Notes: generated by a model not told the origin, from the sequence alone. A DNA stretch of 64,000 bases from Brachionus rotundiformis (GCA_016802295.1 JAESIW010000210.1:1-64000), one strand, 5' to 3'. Positions 17,044 to 26,608 are shown, numbered from the stretch's first letter. Numbers and translations: made by a program.

Positions 17044-18279
17044 ATGATAAACGCAACAGTAAAAAAGGTTTCTAACAATTTAACCGTAGTTATGGACTAT
17101 ATTCCGCATGTGCAATCTGCTACATTGGGTTTGTGGTCTGGTATTGGGTCTAAAGTAGAAGATAACTCTACAAACGGTATTTGCCATTTTTTAGAGCACA
17201 TGGTTTTTAAAGGCACTAAAACCAGAACCACTTTAGATATTGCCAACCACATAGAAAGCCAAGGTGGTTATTTAAATGCTTATACATCTAAAGAAAAAAC
17301 CGCATGGTACGCCCGTGTGCTACCACAAAACATACCAACGGCCTTAGATGTTATTTTTGATATTATTTGTAATTCTACCTTTTTACCTAAAGAATTAGAA
17401 AAAGAAAGAGGCGTTATTTTAGAAGAAATTAAAATGTACTTAGATAGCCCCAGCGATATTGCCTATAATTTATTTGATAGCCTAGCGTTTAAAAATAGCA
17501 CTTACGCTATGCCTATTATTGGTAGTAAGCAAACGGTTAGTAGTTTTTCATCGCAAGATTTTGTTAACCATTGTGCTAAATATTATTACCCTAGCAATAT
17601 GGTGTTGGCAATATCTGGTAATTTTAACCAACAACAATTTTTAGAATTAGCTAACAAATACGCTAATCTATGGCAAGATAAACCTGCAACATTACCACAA
17701 GTTAACGCCACTTATACCAATGGCAGTACGGTTTTTGTTAAAGATTTATTAGAACAAGCCAATTTAATTTATGGCTTTAAAGGGCGTGCCTACACAGATG
17801 ATAACTACGCAACGCTAAAGGTTCTTAACAATATTTTAGGTAGCGGAATGACTTCTAAGCTATGGCTAAAAATTAGAGAAGAGCACGGTTTGGCGTATTC
17901 GGTAGATAGTTACTTAAACTCGTTTAGCAACGTAGGGGCTTTTTGTGTGGCTGTAGGGTGCGATGCTAATAACGTAAATTTAGTAATAGACTTAATTAAC
18001 AAAGAACTTAAAAATCCTAATATTACTACACAAGATTTAGCTAAAGCAAAGGTTCAGTTAAAAGCATTTTTAGCTATGGGCTTAGAAAGCACTTTTAATA
18101 GATGCAACAAAATAGCCACTAATTTGCTAGATTTTGGTAAAATACAAACAGTAGAAGAAAGCAATGCAAAAATAGATGCCGTTACAATGGATGATATTGT
18201 TGCCGAACTAGAAACTATGTTGCAATCTAAACCTACGCTTGCAGTAGTTAGCCCTAAACCTATTAATATTGCTGTTTAG
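17044..18279 (+). CDS. M16 zinc peptidase, processing-peptidase type
   Basis: A 411-residue M16B metallopeptidase. The inverted zinc motif is HFLEH (H48, E51, H52), with the distal glutamate in ERGVILEEIKMYLD. The second half repeats the fold without the metal site and carries the GSGMTSKLWLKIREEHGLAYSV block used for substrate binding. Such proteins are the bacterial relatives of mitochondrial processing peptidase beta and of YmxG. There is no signal peptide, so it is likely cytoplasmic. It is a single gene, not the tandem pair of secreted M16 proteins. The stop codon is TAG. Confidence 0.9.
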   Translation: MINATVKKVSNNLTVVMDYIPHVQSATLGLWSGIGSKVEDNSTNGICHFLEHMVFKGTKTRTTLDIANHIESQGGYLNAYTSKEKTAWYARVLPQNIPTALDVIFDIICNSTFLPKELEKERGVILEEIKMYLDSPSDIAYNLFDSLAFKNSTYAMPIIGSKQTVSSFSSQDFVNHCAKYYYPSNMVLAISGNFNQQQFLELANKYANLWQDKPATLPQVNATYTNGSTVFVKDLLEQANLIYGFKGRAYTDDNYATLKVLNNILGSGMTSKLWLKIREEHGLAYSVDSYLNSFSNVGAFCVAVGCDANNVNLVIDLINKELKNPNITTQDLAKAKVQLKAFLAMGLESTFNRCNKIATNLLDFGKIQTVEESNAKIDAVTMDDIVAELETMLQSKPTLAVVSPKPINIAV

Positions 18280-18295
18280 TAAGCTTAATACCAAC

Positions 18296-18598
18296 TTAAT
18301 ACTTAATAGTTTTTTGTTGTAGTGTAGTAGTGTTTATAATAATTATTTTGTTGCAAACACTACTATGCAAAGCAACATAGTTGGCATTATAAGTAATTTT
18401 AAAATTACAAGCGTTGTTAGTAGAATCTATAACATTGTTTGCTTGCTTAGTTACTTGTGCATTAACTGTAGTTGTAGCAACATTGTTATTTTTTTTATTT
18501 TTAACATACTTAACCAAAGCTATGCTAGTTATTATAATTGCACTGGTTAGTATAAATATGGTAAATAATAGTATTAGGTTTAATTTATTTTTCATCAT
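18296..18598 (-). CDS. small single-pass membrane or secreted protein, unknown
   Basis: A 100-residue protein that I do not recognise. It starts with a double ATG, has one strong hydrophobic segment (about residues 8-31, then KYVKNKKNNN), and a short polar outside domain with two cysteines (residues 64 and 82) that could form a disulfide in the periplasm. It fills the space between the M16 gene and rluD on the opposite strand and is divergent from rluD. No stop-free competitor is better supported on the plus strand. Confidence 0.55.
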   Translation of the reverse strand: MMKNKLNLILLFTIFILTSAIIITSIALVKYVKNKKNNNVATTTVNAQVTKQANNVIDSTNNACNFKITYNANYVALHSSVCNKIIIINTTTLQQKTIKY

Positions 18599-18650
18599 AT
18601 AATTAGTTTATTGCACTATTAGTAAAAAATCAATATTTTTAAAAGTATAT

Positions 18651-19628
18651 ATGGTAAATAATTGTATTAAATTAGTTGTAAATAATTTGTTGGCAAAACA
18701 ACGCCTAGACGTGTTTTTATGCAACAACATAAGCAATATTACCAGAAGCATTATAATTAATATTATTAAACAGCAGGGCGTATTGGTTAATAATAAATTG
18801 GTAAAAAAGCCATCTGCTTTGTTAAATAATTTAGATGAAATTATATTTACTAACTCTTATGTTCCTGCAGATTTAAACCTACAGCCCACCAATTTAAACC
18901 TACAAGTACTTTACCAAGATAAAGACTTTGTTGTAGTATACAAGCCAAAAGGCTTAACGGTGCATCCGGGGGCAGGCAATTATACCAATACTTTAGTAAA
19001 TGGTTTGTTGTTTATGTATAACAATAATTTATCTAACATTAATGGCGATTTTAGACCAGGTATTGTACATAGGTTAGATAAAGATACATCTGGCGTGTTA
19101 CTAGTGGCTAAAAACAACGTAGCACACGGCTTAGTGGCAAGCCAGTTTCAAGACCACAGCATTATTAGACACTACCGTGCATTAGTATGGGGCAAGCCTA
19201 ATTTAAGTGTAGGTAAAATAATTACTAATATTGCCAGAGATTCTAAAAACAGAACAAAAATGGCAGTAAGCAACAAAGCTAAAGATAAACAAGCTATAAC
19301 TAATTATAAAGTATTGCATAGCAACGGTATAGTTAGTTTGCTAGATTTACAACTAGAAACTGGCAGAACTCACCAAATAAGAGTACACCTACAACATTTA
19401 GGTAACAGTATAGTAGCAGATAACACCTACAACCATGGCTATAACAAATATTACAATAAGTTAACCGCACAAGATAAACTGGTTATAGATACCCTGCAAT
19501 CGCAATGCTTACACGCCTACAGATTACAGTTTTATCATCCTATTTTGCATAAAGATATAAACATTACAGCCCCAGAACCTAAAGAACTTTTAAACGTATA
19601 TAATAATTTTAACTTTACCGTTACTTAG
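18651..19628 (+). CDS. rluD: RluD-type 23S rRNA pseudouridine synthase
   Basis: A 325-residue protein with an N-terminal S4 RNA-binding domain (RLDVFLCNNISNITRS to about residue 65) and a RluA-family catalytic domain. The catalytic aspartate is D143 in GIVHRLDKDTSG; the C-terminal GRTHQIRVHLQHLG motif is intact. RluD makes pseudouridines in helix 69 of 23S rRNA; RluC or RluA specificity cannot be excluded, though the S4 domain and HRLDKDTSG form favour RluD. The stop is TAG and overlaps the end of the convergent BOF gene by 8 bases. Confidence 0.9.
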   Translation: MVNNCIKLVVNNLLAKQRLDVFLCNNISNITRSIIINIIKQQGVLVNNKLVKKPSALLNNLDEIIFTNSYVPADLNLQPTNLNLQVLYQDKDFVVVYKPKGLTVHPGAGNYTNTLVNGLLFMYNNNLSNINGDFRPGIVHRLDKDTSGVLLVAKNNVAHGLVASQFQDHSIIRHYRALVWGKPNLSVGKIITNIARDSKNRTKMAVSNKAKDKQAITNYKVLHSNGIVSLLDLQLETGRTHQIRVHLQHLGNSIVADNTYNHGYNKYYNKLTAQDKLVIDTLQSQCLHAYRLQFYHPILHKDINITAPEPKELLNVYNNFNFTVT

Positions 19629-19998
19629 TTTTATAATTAACCGCACTTAACGGCTTGCGTTTAATACGTATAGCTTTAATGCAGGCTATGGGTTGTTTAA
19701 AGTTAAATTTAGCGTTATCTTTTTGTACGTAGCCAGTAATTTCAATTTCTTCGGAAATACGATTTTTAATTATCATATTTTTGTGCCAGTCTTCTGCTTT
19801 AATATACACAACAATAGAGCCGGTGTTGTCGGTAATTACGTATTCATCTTTACCAGTGTAGGCGGTTACTTTTGCTGTAACCACCACTACTTCGCCATGT
19901 TGGGCTTGTTGTTTTATTTGGCTTATATTAAAATACGCCGCATAACTTATATTTATTAAAATAGTACTTAAAAATATCCATTTAATTAGTTGTTGCAT
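19621..19998 (-). CDS. BOF-family (YgiW/YdeI) periplasmic OB-fold protein
   Basis: A 125-residue protein with a cleavable signal peptide (about 1-20, ending SYAA) and an OB-fold of the bacterial BOF group: GEVVVVTAKVTAYTGKDEYVITDNTGSI is the typical core (D-E-Y/V-x-x-D-x-T/S-G), followed by the EIEITGYVQKD strand. Members in gammaproteobacteria are periplasmic stress-tolerance proteins with unknown ligand. An operator-like palindrome lies 33 bases upstream. It is convergent with rluD and overlaps it by 8 bases. Confidence 0.75.
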   Translation of the reverse strand: MQQLIKWIFLSTILINISYAAYFNISQIKQQAQHGEVVVVTAKVTAYTGKDEYVITDNTGSIVVYIKAEDWHKNMIIKNRISEEIEITGYVQKDNAKFNFKQPIACIKAIRIKRKPLSAVNYKTK

Positions 19999-20030
19999 AG
20001 CTAAATATCCCTTTATAGTTTTTATTGTTG

Positions 20031-20058
20031 TTTGTATCTACTTATAAGTGTATACAAA
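20031..20058. promoter_or_regulatory. 28-bp imperfect palindrome upstream of the BOF gene
   Basis: The half TTTGTATCTACTTA (20031-20044) pairs with 20045-20058 at 12 Watson-Crick positions plus a wobble, with one mismatch. The centre is at 20044/20045. Its place 33 bases before the BOF start suggests a regulator-binding site, or an mRNA 5' hairpin. Confidence 0.45.
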
Positions 20059-20117
20059 CTAAAAAACAAATGCAACTTAAAAGTGCATAATGTGTAAAAT
20101 ATTTTTATGCAATAAAA

Positions 20118-20150
20118 AAAAAAGACTAAGTGTTGTGCTTAGTCTTTTTT
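20118..20150 (-). terminator. terminator after rpmG (works on both strands)
   Basis: GACTAAG (20124-20130) pairs with CTTAGTC (20138-20144) with a 7-base loop, extended by A6/T6, and the minus strand continues into T after the stem. It sits 40 bases beyond the rpmG stop and can also end convergent transcription. Confidence 0.85.
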
Positions 20151-20189
20151 GTATTAATTTAAAACAATAACGTAAATAATATATTACAA

Positions 20190-20357
20190 TTATTTCATTT
20201 TTGCTTCTTTAAACTCTACATGTTTACGAACCTTAGGATCGTATTTTTTTAAAGAAAGTTTTTCGGTTACTCCTTTAGGATTTTTTGTGGTTACATAAAA
20301 GTAGCCAGTGTTTGCAGAGCTTACTAATTTAATTAAATTTTTAACTTTTTTAGCCAT
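20190..20357 (-). CDS. rpmG: 50S ribosomal protein L33
   Basis: A short 55-residue protein recognised from its core: MAKKVKNLIKLVSSANTGY, then FYVTTKNPKG, the KKYDPKVRKHVEFKEAKMK end. It is the cysteine-free L33 form, lacking the CxxC pairs of zinc-binding variants. GGA precedes the ATG. It follows rnr by 100 bases and ends the minus-strand run plsY-dprA-topA-rnr-rpmG, an order widely kept in alphaproteobacteria. A terminator lies 40 bases downstream. Confidence 0.93.
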   Translation of the reverse strand: MAKKVKNLIKLVSSANTGYFYVTTKNPKGVTEKLSLKKYDPKVRKHVEFKEAKMK

Positions 20358-20457
20358 TTTAAATTTTTCCTACATATAAATATTACACACAAATGTACAT
20401 ATAAAATAAATAATACCATTAAACTTTTATTATTGCAAGTATAAAGCAATAAAAATA

Positions 20458-23022
20458 TTATTTTCTGCGTCTGCGTTTAGTGCGTTTGCTAACTTGGGCG
20501 TTATTGTCTACTAGGCTAAAAGTTAGCATACCTGTGTATTCGTTGGCTTCTATTAGGGTAGCTTCTACCATTTCGCCTAATTTATAGGTGTGGTTGGTAT
20601 CTGGGTTAGTAATGGTATTTTTATTAAAATTGTATTTAGCATAGCCTTTAGATATTAAACGCATAGGCACCAAGCCCGAAGCCTTAACATCGGTTAAATT
20701 AATAAACATACCAGATTTAGTAATAGAAGAAACCTGCGCACTAAAGTTAGTGTTTAGTTTGCTTTGTAGCCATTTGGTTAAAATGCGTTCTTTAGAGGCC
20801 ATTTCGGCAAAAAAGGCTGTGCGTTCGGTTTTAGAAATATGTTCACAAATTTCTTGTACTTGCGTAGGGCTATAGTTAAAACTATTGTTATTGGCGTTTA
20901 GCACAAAGTTAATTAAACGGTGTACCATAAGATCCGAATATCGGCGAATAGGCGAAGTAAAATGGCTGTATTCTTTTAAAGCCAAGCCGTAATGCCCAAC
21001 GTTGTGGGTGCTGTATACTGCTTGAGTTTGGGCACGTAATACGTTTTCGTTTAACGAGTTTATAAAGCCTTCGTTACCATATTCTTTTATAATTTCGTTA
21101 AAAAAGTCGCCACTAGGGTTTTCTGGCACTTTGGTATAAATATTAAAAGTTTTTAATACTTTAGCAAATTCTAGTAATTTTTCTGGCGTAGGTTTATTGT
21201 GTACTCTATAAGCCGTAAGGTTAGATACATTGTTTTTTGCTAAAAACTTAGCAGCTGCAACGTTAGCGGCTATCATAAATTCTTCTACAATTTTATTAGC
21301 AGTGTTTTGAGTTCTGCTTATAATATTTAAAATATTATCTTCGTTATCTAAAATTATTTTAGTATCTTGGCTGGTTATTTCTAAGGCTTTTCTACGTTTT
21401 TTAGCATCGTTTAATAATTTATAAACTTCGTAAATTGGCTTTAAGGTGGTATCTATAATTTCGGTAGTTAGTTGGCTAACTTTATTTATAGATATATTTT
21501 CTACACTGGGCTGTTGTATTTGGTTAATGTTAAAATTATTATCTATGGCGTTTTGTACTAAAGTGTAGGTTAGGCGTGCTTTAGAGTTCATTATTGCACG
21601 GCTAAAATTGTAGTCTTCTATTTCGCCGTTGCGGTTAATGGTAATTTCTGCTAGCATACAACCACGGTTTACATTTGGGTTTAACGAACATAAATTATTA
21701 GATAATTGATGTGGCAACATAGGTATAACAAAACCAGGTAGATATACCGAATTTCCTCTGGCGTAGGCTTGGGTATCTAAAGCACTATTTTGTGGTACAC
21801 AAGCAGAAACATCGGCTATTGCTACGTAAATTTTATATTGCAAAGGATTATCGCTAATTTTTTTAGCAAAAATTGCATCGTCAAAATCTTTGGCGTCTTC
21901 GTCATCTATAGTAACAAGTGGTAAACTGGTTACATCGTTACGGTTTTCTGCAGTCCATTCGGGTACATTGTTGGCTTCATCTAACGCTTGCTGGCTAAAA
22001 TCTGTGGGTAAATTATACTGATAAACCGACAACATAGACAACTTAGTGCTGTCTTTTTCTTGAGCCAAAGTTTGCAAATAATTTGCTGTAGATTGATCTA
22101 CCAACTCTGCTTTTACCACGTGTCCGTCTTCTAAAGTTTCTGGCGTTTGCATTAACTTAATACTGTAGTGGCTTTTGTAATTAAGCGGAATTAACGTAAA
22201 TTGAGAGTTATACATTTTAGCAATACCAACTACTTCATCTTTAGTTTTAGTGTTGGCGGTATTTGTTGGTAATACCAAGTTTTTAGTGCTTAAATATAAT
22301 AACGGATTAGCTATAATTTTTTCGTTTTCTTTGGTTAATTCTACTAAAATATTTCGGTCTAGTAGGTCTTCTTTTAATTTATTTATAACAAAATTATTTT
22401 CGCCTAAATCTTTATTGGTAATGGTTTTTACTTTAACCATATAGTTATTACCTTGTAAGTTGGTTATATTGTTTATAATTACAAATTTTGGTAAATTTGG
22501 CATTACTTGGTGGGTTACAAAGTTAAAGGTATTGCCATCTTTACTAGTTAGTAGATTAAACTTATTAAGTAAATCTATTTTGTTAAGCACTGCTAGGGTA
22601 TCGTTGTGGCTTAAGTTTAATTTGCTTAAATTAATAACGCCATTTTGCTTAAGAATCTCTATTACATATTCTACACTTATTAGGCTGTTAGTTTGCGGTT
22701 TAGAAAACTTATTTTTAGCGTTAAACTTTCCGCCAAACTTACCATTAGGCTTACCGTTGGCGTTGTCTTTATTGTAAAAAGGTCTTTTGTTTTCACCGTT
22801 GGCGTTGTCTTTATTGTAAAAAGGTCTTTTGTTTTCACCGTTGGCGTTGTCTTTATTGTAAAAAGGTCTTTTGTTTTCACCGTTGGCGTTATCTTTGTTG
22901 TAAAAAGGTCTTTTGTTTTCACTGTTGGCGTTGTCTTTTTTAAAAAAAGATTTTTTGTTATTACCAAAAGCACTGCTTTTAGGTTTAAAATTTTTACTTT
23001 TAGGGGTAAAGGGTTTTTTCAT
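20458..23022 (-). CDS. rnr: RNase R (VacB-type 3'-5' exoribonuclease) with tandem-repeat N-terminus
   Basis: An 854-residue processive exoribonuclease that degrades structured RNA. In order: a basic, low-complexity head with a 14-residue unit of the type NKRPFYNKDNANGE repeated about 4.5 times (residues about 25-90); a winged-helix-like domain; cold-shock domains; the RNB catalytic domain with the metal-binding aspartates in DDEDAKDFDDA (about 374-384) and the HYGLALKEYSHFTSPIRRYSD-type block, where RNA enters; and a C-terminal S1 domain (FSAQVSSITKSGMF) ending in a basic KRTKRRRRK tail. The gene begins immediately after the topA stop (TAAATG), so coupled translation is likely. The head is additional to the usual layout. 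Confidence 0.95.
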   Translation of the reverse strand: MKKPFTPKSKNFKPKSSAFGNNKKSFFKKDNANSENKRPFYNKDNANGENKRPFYNKDNANGENKRPFYNKDNANGENKRPFYNKDNANGKPNGKFGGKFNAKNKFSKPQTNSLISVEYVIEILKQNGVINLSKLNLSHNDTLAVLNKIDLLNKFNLLTSKDGNTFNFVTHQVMPNLPKFVIINNITNLQGNNYMVKVKTITNKDLGENNFVINKLKEDLLDRNILVELTKENEKIIANPLLYLSTKNLVLPTNTANTKTKDEVVGIAKMYNSQFTLIPLNYKSHYSIKLMQTPETLEDGHVVKAELVDQSTANYLQTLAQEKDSTKLSMLSVYQYNLPTDFSQQALDEANNVPEWTAENRNDVTSLPLVTIDDEDAKDFDDAIFAKKISDNPLQYKIYVAIADVSACVPQNSALDTQAYARGNSVYLPGFVIPMLPHQLSNNLCSLNPNVNRGCMLAEITINRNGEIEDYNFSRAIMNSKARLTYTLVQNAIDNNFNINQIQQPSVENISINKVSQLTTEIIDTTLKPIYEVYKLLNDAKKRRKALEITSQDTKIILDNEDNILNIISRTQNTANKIVEEFMIAANVAAAKFLAKNNVSNLTAYRVHNKPTPEKLLEFAKVLKTFNIYTKVPENPSGDFFNEIIKEYGNEGFINSLNENVLRAQTQAVYSTHNVGHYGLALKEYSHFTSPIRRYSDLMVHRLINFVLNANNNSFNYSPTQVQEICEHISKTERTAFFAEMASKERILTKWLQSKLNTNFSAQVSSITKSGMFINLTDVKASGLVPMRLISKGYAKYNFNKNTITNPDTNHTYKLGEMVEATLIEANEYTGMLTFSLVDNNAQVSKRTKRRRRK
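22753..22950 (-). repeat. 42-bp in-frame tandem repeats in rnr
   Basis: Four full units begin at 22753, 22795, 22837 and 22879, followed by a partial unit to about 22950. The first three are identical by eye and the fourth differs by a few bases. Each codes for 14 residues, so copy-number change keeps the frame. Near-identity points to recent expansion by slippage or recombination. Confidence 0.9.
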
Positions 23023-25437
23023 TTATTTCGCTTTATTTGGTTTTTTAATAAGGTCTACTGCATCTTGCAAGGTAATAGTGCTAAAGGTATAAGTTTTAGG
23101 AACCTTGATATTAGAATTATTGTATACTAAATACATACCATACTTACCACTTTTTAGCAAAATAGAATTATTAGTATTAGGATAATTACCTAATAACTTA
23201 CCTTCTTTTTTTTCTTTTTGCTCGGCTATAATTTCTTTTGCTCTTTCTAAAGTGGTGGTAAAAATATCTTCTTTTAAAGAATAAAAACTGCTACCTTGTT
23301 TAATATAAGGCCCAAACTTACCAATAGCTAAGCTTATATCTTCGCCCAATTGCTTAGGTAACGTTAGTAGTTCTAGCGCTTGCTGTAGGGTTACGGTTTC
23401 TGGTTTAATGTTGCTAGGCACTGCAGAGCGTTTAGGCGGGGCACTTTGTTCTTCTACATAATAACCATAGGGGCCTTTTTTTAGCACAATGTTGTTATTA
23501 TTGTTAGAGCCTAGTAGTTTATTGTCGCTATTTTCGGTTGATTCGCTAGCGTTATTGTTTTGCATTTGCTTAGAATAATTGCAATCTGGATAATTAGAGC
23601 AACCAATAAAAGGCCCAAACTTAGAAGTTTTTATTTGTAGTGTGCCGTTTTTACAAGTAGGGCAAGATGTATCTTCGCCCAAAAACTGCTTTATACTGCT
23701 ACTATTAATTTTTTCTACTACTTCTATGTTGTTAACTTTTTCTACATTTTTAATATTAGCGTTAAAATCTTGCCAAAAGCTTTGTAAAATATCTAACCAA
23801 GAAACTTCGCCCGCAGAAACTAAATCTAGGTTTTTTTCTAGTTTAGCGGTAAAATCGTATTCTACGTATTTAGTAAAAAAGTTTTGTAAAAATATATTTA
23901 ATACCATACCTCTATCTTCTGGATAAAAGCGTTTTTTATCTATTCTAATGTATTCTCTATCTTGCAAAGTGCTTATAATATTTGCATAGGTAGAAGGCCT
24001 GCCTATGCCTAGTTCTTCTAATTTTTTTACTAAAGATGCTTCAGAGTATCTGGCAGGGGGCTCGGTAAAATGTTGGTTGCCTTTGGCGTTTACTACTTGT
24101 GCGGCGGTATCTTTGGCTATTTCTGGTAATAGTGTGTTATTATCTGCTTTATCTTCGGCTTTGTATACTTTATAAAAACCATCAAACTTTAAAATAGAAC
24201 CACTGGCTTTTAGCACATCTGCGTTGTTATTGCGGGTAAATTCGTAATTTACTACTTCGTATTCGGCACTTTGCATTTGGCTTGCTAGGGTGCGCTTATA
24301 AATTAAATTATATAGTTTGTAAGCGTCTTCTTCTAGGTATTGCTTAATGTTATCTGGCGTTTTTTTAATATCTGTAGGGCGAATAGCCTCGTGAGCTTCT
24401 TGTGCGTTTTTTGCTTTAGTTTTATACATACGCACACTAGAATACAAGTATTTATCGCCAAATTGGCTTTTAATATAGTTGCGTATTACCGAAATAAAAG
24501 CGGGGTCTATTTGGGTAGCATCGGTACGCATGTAGGTTATTAAACCTACGGTTTCGTTACCTAATTTTACGCCTTCGTATAGTTTTTGGGCTAGGGTCAT
24601 AGTTTTTTTAGTGGTAAAGCCTAGCTTATTAAAGGCATCTTGCTGTAAAGTAGAAGTAGTAAAAGGTGCAAATGGGCTTTTACTAAGTTTTTTATTTTCT
24701 ATGTTGCTTAAAGTTAGCTGTGCGTTTTTAAGCGAATCGGTAATAGCGGTTGCTTGTTGTTGATTGGTAATATCTAATTTACCAATTGCTTTATTATTGT
24801 ATTTTACCAGTTTAGTGTTTAAAGTGTGCTGGTTGGCTTTAACTTGTGCTTCTATATCCCAGTATTCTTGTTTTTTAAATTCGGTAATTTCTTGTTCACG
24901 TTCGCAAATAATTTTTAAAGCTACAGATTGCACCCTACCGGCAGATCTACTACCTGGTAATTTACGCCATAAAATAGGCGATATACCAAAACCAACTAAA
25001 TAATCTAAAGATAATCTGGCTAAATATGCACTTACTAGGTTGTCGTCTATAGAGCGTGGATTTTCAAAAGATTTTAAAATGTTTTCTTTAGTAATAGAGT
25101 TAAAAACCACACGATAAGTTGGTAATTTGCTAGCTATTTTTTTATTTTTTAAATAAGAGTGTATGTGCCAAGATATGGCTTCGCCTTCTCGGTCTGGGTC
25201 GGTTGCTAGGTATAGTTCGGTAGATTGTTTGGCTAGGTCTACAATTTCTTTTAGGCGTTTTTTACCTTGGGTGGTTTCTTCCCATGTCATACTAAATTTA
25301 TTATCTGGGTCTACCGAACCTTTTTTAGATGGCAACTGCCTTATATGCCCATAACTGGCTATTACTTTATAACCAGAACCTAAGTACTTGTTTATGCTTT
25401 TTGCTTTAGATGGTGATTCTACTATTACTAATTTCAT
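23023..25437 (-). CDS. topA: DNA topoisomerase I
   Basis: An 804-residue type IA topoisomerase that relaxes negative supercoils. The Toprim domain is at the N-terminus (KLVIVESPSKAKSI, then the acidic DPDREGEAISWH motif). The active-site tyrosine is Y302 in GLITYMRTDATQ. One intact C-terminal zinc finger is visible (CPTCKNGTL, then CSNYPDC), followed by repeated domains with KFGPFIG/KFGPYIK/KGPYGYYV/KYGMYLV blocks, as in the alphaproteobacterial form that has few zinc fingers and several such repeats. It is cotranscribed with dprA upstream and rnr downstream. Confidence 0.96.
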   Translation of the reverse strand: MKLVIVESPSKAKSINKYLGSGYKVIASYGHIRQLPSKKGSVDPDNKFSMTWEETTQGKKRLKEIVDLAKQSTELYLATDPDREGEAISWHIHSYLKNKKIASKLPTYRVVFNSITKENILKSFENPRSIDDNLVSAYLARLSLDYLVGFGISPILWRKLPGSRSAGRVQSVALKIICEREQEITEFKKQEYWDIEAQVKANQHTLNTKLVKYNNKAIGKLDITNQQQATAITDSLKNAQLTLSNIENKKLSKSPFAPFTTSTLQQDAFNKLGFTTKKTMTLAQKLYEGVKLGNETVGLITYMRTDATQIDPAFISVIRNYIKSQFGDKYLYSSVRMYKTKAKNAQEAHEAIRPTDIKKTPDNIKQYLEEDAYKLYNLIYKRTLASQMQSAEYEVVNYEFTRNNNADVLKASGSILKFDGFYKVYKAEDKADNNTLLPEIAKDTAAQVVNAKGNQHFTEPPARYSEASLVKKLEELGIGRPSTYANIISTLQDREYIRIDKKRFYPEDRGMVLNIFLQNFFTKYVEYDFTAKLEKNLDLVSAGEVSWLDILQSFWQDFNANIKNVEKVNNIEVVEKINSSSIKQFLGEDTSCPTCKNGTLQIKTSKFGPFIGCSNYPDCNYSKQMQNNNASESTENSDNKLLGSNNNNNIVLKKGPYGYYVEEQSAPPKRSAVPSNIKPETVTLQQALELLTLPKQLGEDISLAIGKFGPYIKQGSSFYSLKEDIFTTTLERAKEIIAEQKEKKEGKLLGNYPNTNNSILLKSGKYGMYLVYNNSNIKVPKTYTFSTITLQDAVDLIKKPNKAK

Positions 25438-25477
25438 TATATTTTGCGTTATTATTTTGTTTATATTTATAAATATA

Positions 25478-26608
25478 CTACTGGTTACTTATTTTTACTA
25501 TACAATTATTTCCGGTGCGTTGTATTAAACCACTAATTTCTAGTTCTAGCAAGGCAATAGTAAAAACATTATAGTTTAATTTTGTTTCTGTTAATAGGGT
25601 ATCAATATTTACTTTAGAAAAAGTTAAGCTATTTAGTATTAGCTCTCTGGCTTGGTTAATTTGTTGCGGGGTAGTAGTGTGGTTGTTAAAAAAATTATTG
25701 TGTATATTAATTTTTTTCTCTAATAGTACTATTTTATTGCTTTTTAAACTTTGTATTACATCATCTACACTTTGTACTAACATGGCTAAGCCTTGTTTAA
25801 TAAGGTTGTTACTGCCTGTGCTTCTGCCGTCGTCTATATCGCCTGGTATGGCAAAAACTTCACGGTTTTGTAGCAGGGCGGTTTGTGCGGTTATTAAACT
25901 GCCAGAATTTTTACCAGCTTCTATTACTAAAACTCCCCTAGAAATACCGGCTATAATGCGGTTACGTTTAGGAAAATTGCTTGCAAGGGCTTGTGTGGTA
26001 AACGGAGTTTCGGTTATTAAGCAACCGTATGTGGCTATTTTGTTTTGTAGTTCTTGATTTTCTTTAGGGTAGTATACATCTATACCTGTGCCTAATACGG
26101 CTATGGTGCCTTTTTGCAGGCTACCTTCGTGCGTGGCGGTATCTATACCTTTGGCTAAGCCAGAAACCACAACAAAGCCGTTTTCTCCAAATTTATTGGC
26201 AAAATTATATGCTTTACTTTTGCCGTTAATAGATGCATTACGTGCCCCAACAATAGATACACAAGTTTTTTTTAATAAATTAATATTACCTTTGGCAAAT
26301 AATACTGGTGGGGCGTCTTCTATTTGTTTTAATAAAGGTGGATAATTAGGATGAGTGTAATCTATTATTACTGCATTGTTGTTGTGGGCGTTGTCTATTT
26401 CGGCTTGTGCGTTGGCTGCGCTGTATACTTTAATATCTTTTTTAGCGTATTTGCTAATTTTAGGAATATAATTTATAGCATTAGTTGCACTACCAAATTG
26501 CTCTATTAATTTGTAAAACGTTACAGGCCCTATGTTTGGTGTGCGTATTAACCTAATAGTGTTTATTAGTTCTTTATTTATAGGGTTGGTTTTATTGCTT
26601 ATTTCCAT
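25478..26608 (-). CDS. dprA: DprA/Smf DNA-processing protein
   Basis: A 376-residue protein that loads RecA onto incoming single-stranded DNA in transformation. An N-terminal helix-hairpin-like domain (RTPNIGPVTFYKLIEQFGS) precedes the Rossmann-like core with VSIVGARNAS, the VVVSGLAKGIDTATHEGSL nucleotide/ssDNA-binding motif and VLGTGIDVYYPKEN, and a C-terminal winged-helix-like part (about 310-376). The core is full length. Conservation between plsY and topA is typical of alphaproteobacteria and not proof of natural competence, since no other competence genes are here. The stop is TAG. Confidence 0.93.
   Translation of the reverse strand: MEISNKTNPINKELINTIRLIRTPNIGPVTFYKLIEQFGSATNAINYIPKISKYAKKDIKVYSAANAQAEIDNAHNNNAVIIDYTHPNYPPLLKQIEDAPPVLFAKGNINLLKKTCVSIVGARNASINGKSKAYNFANKFGENGFVVVSGLAKGIDTATHEGSLQKGTIAVLGTGIDVYYPKENQELQNKIATYGCLITETPFTTQALASNFPKRNRIIAGISRGVLVIEAGKNSGSLITAQTALLQNREVFAIPGDIDDGRSTGSNNLIKQGLAMLVQSVDDVIQSLKSNKIVLLEKKINIHNNFFNNHTTTPQQINQARELILNSLTFSKVNIDTLLTETKLNYNVFTIALLELEISGLIQRTGNNCIVKISNQ

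Noticed and set aside
22753..22950. CRISPR-like array
   Set aside because: The units are directly tandem, without spacers, inside an intact rnr frame.
22680..23130. Long antisense frames over the RNase R repeats, reading repeated TPTVKTKDLF or KRSFVFTVGVV units
   Set aside because: They exist because a 42-bp repeat divisible by three keeps every frame open. RNase R domains and the topA-rnr junction show which frame is real.
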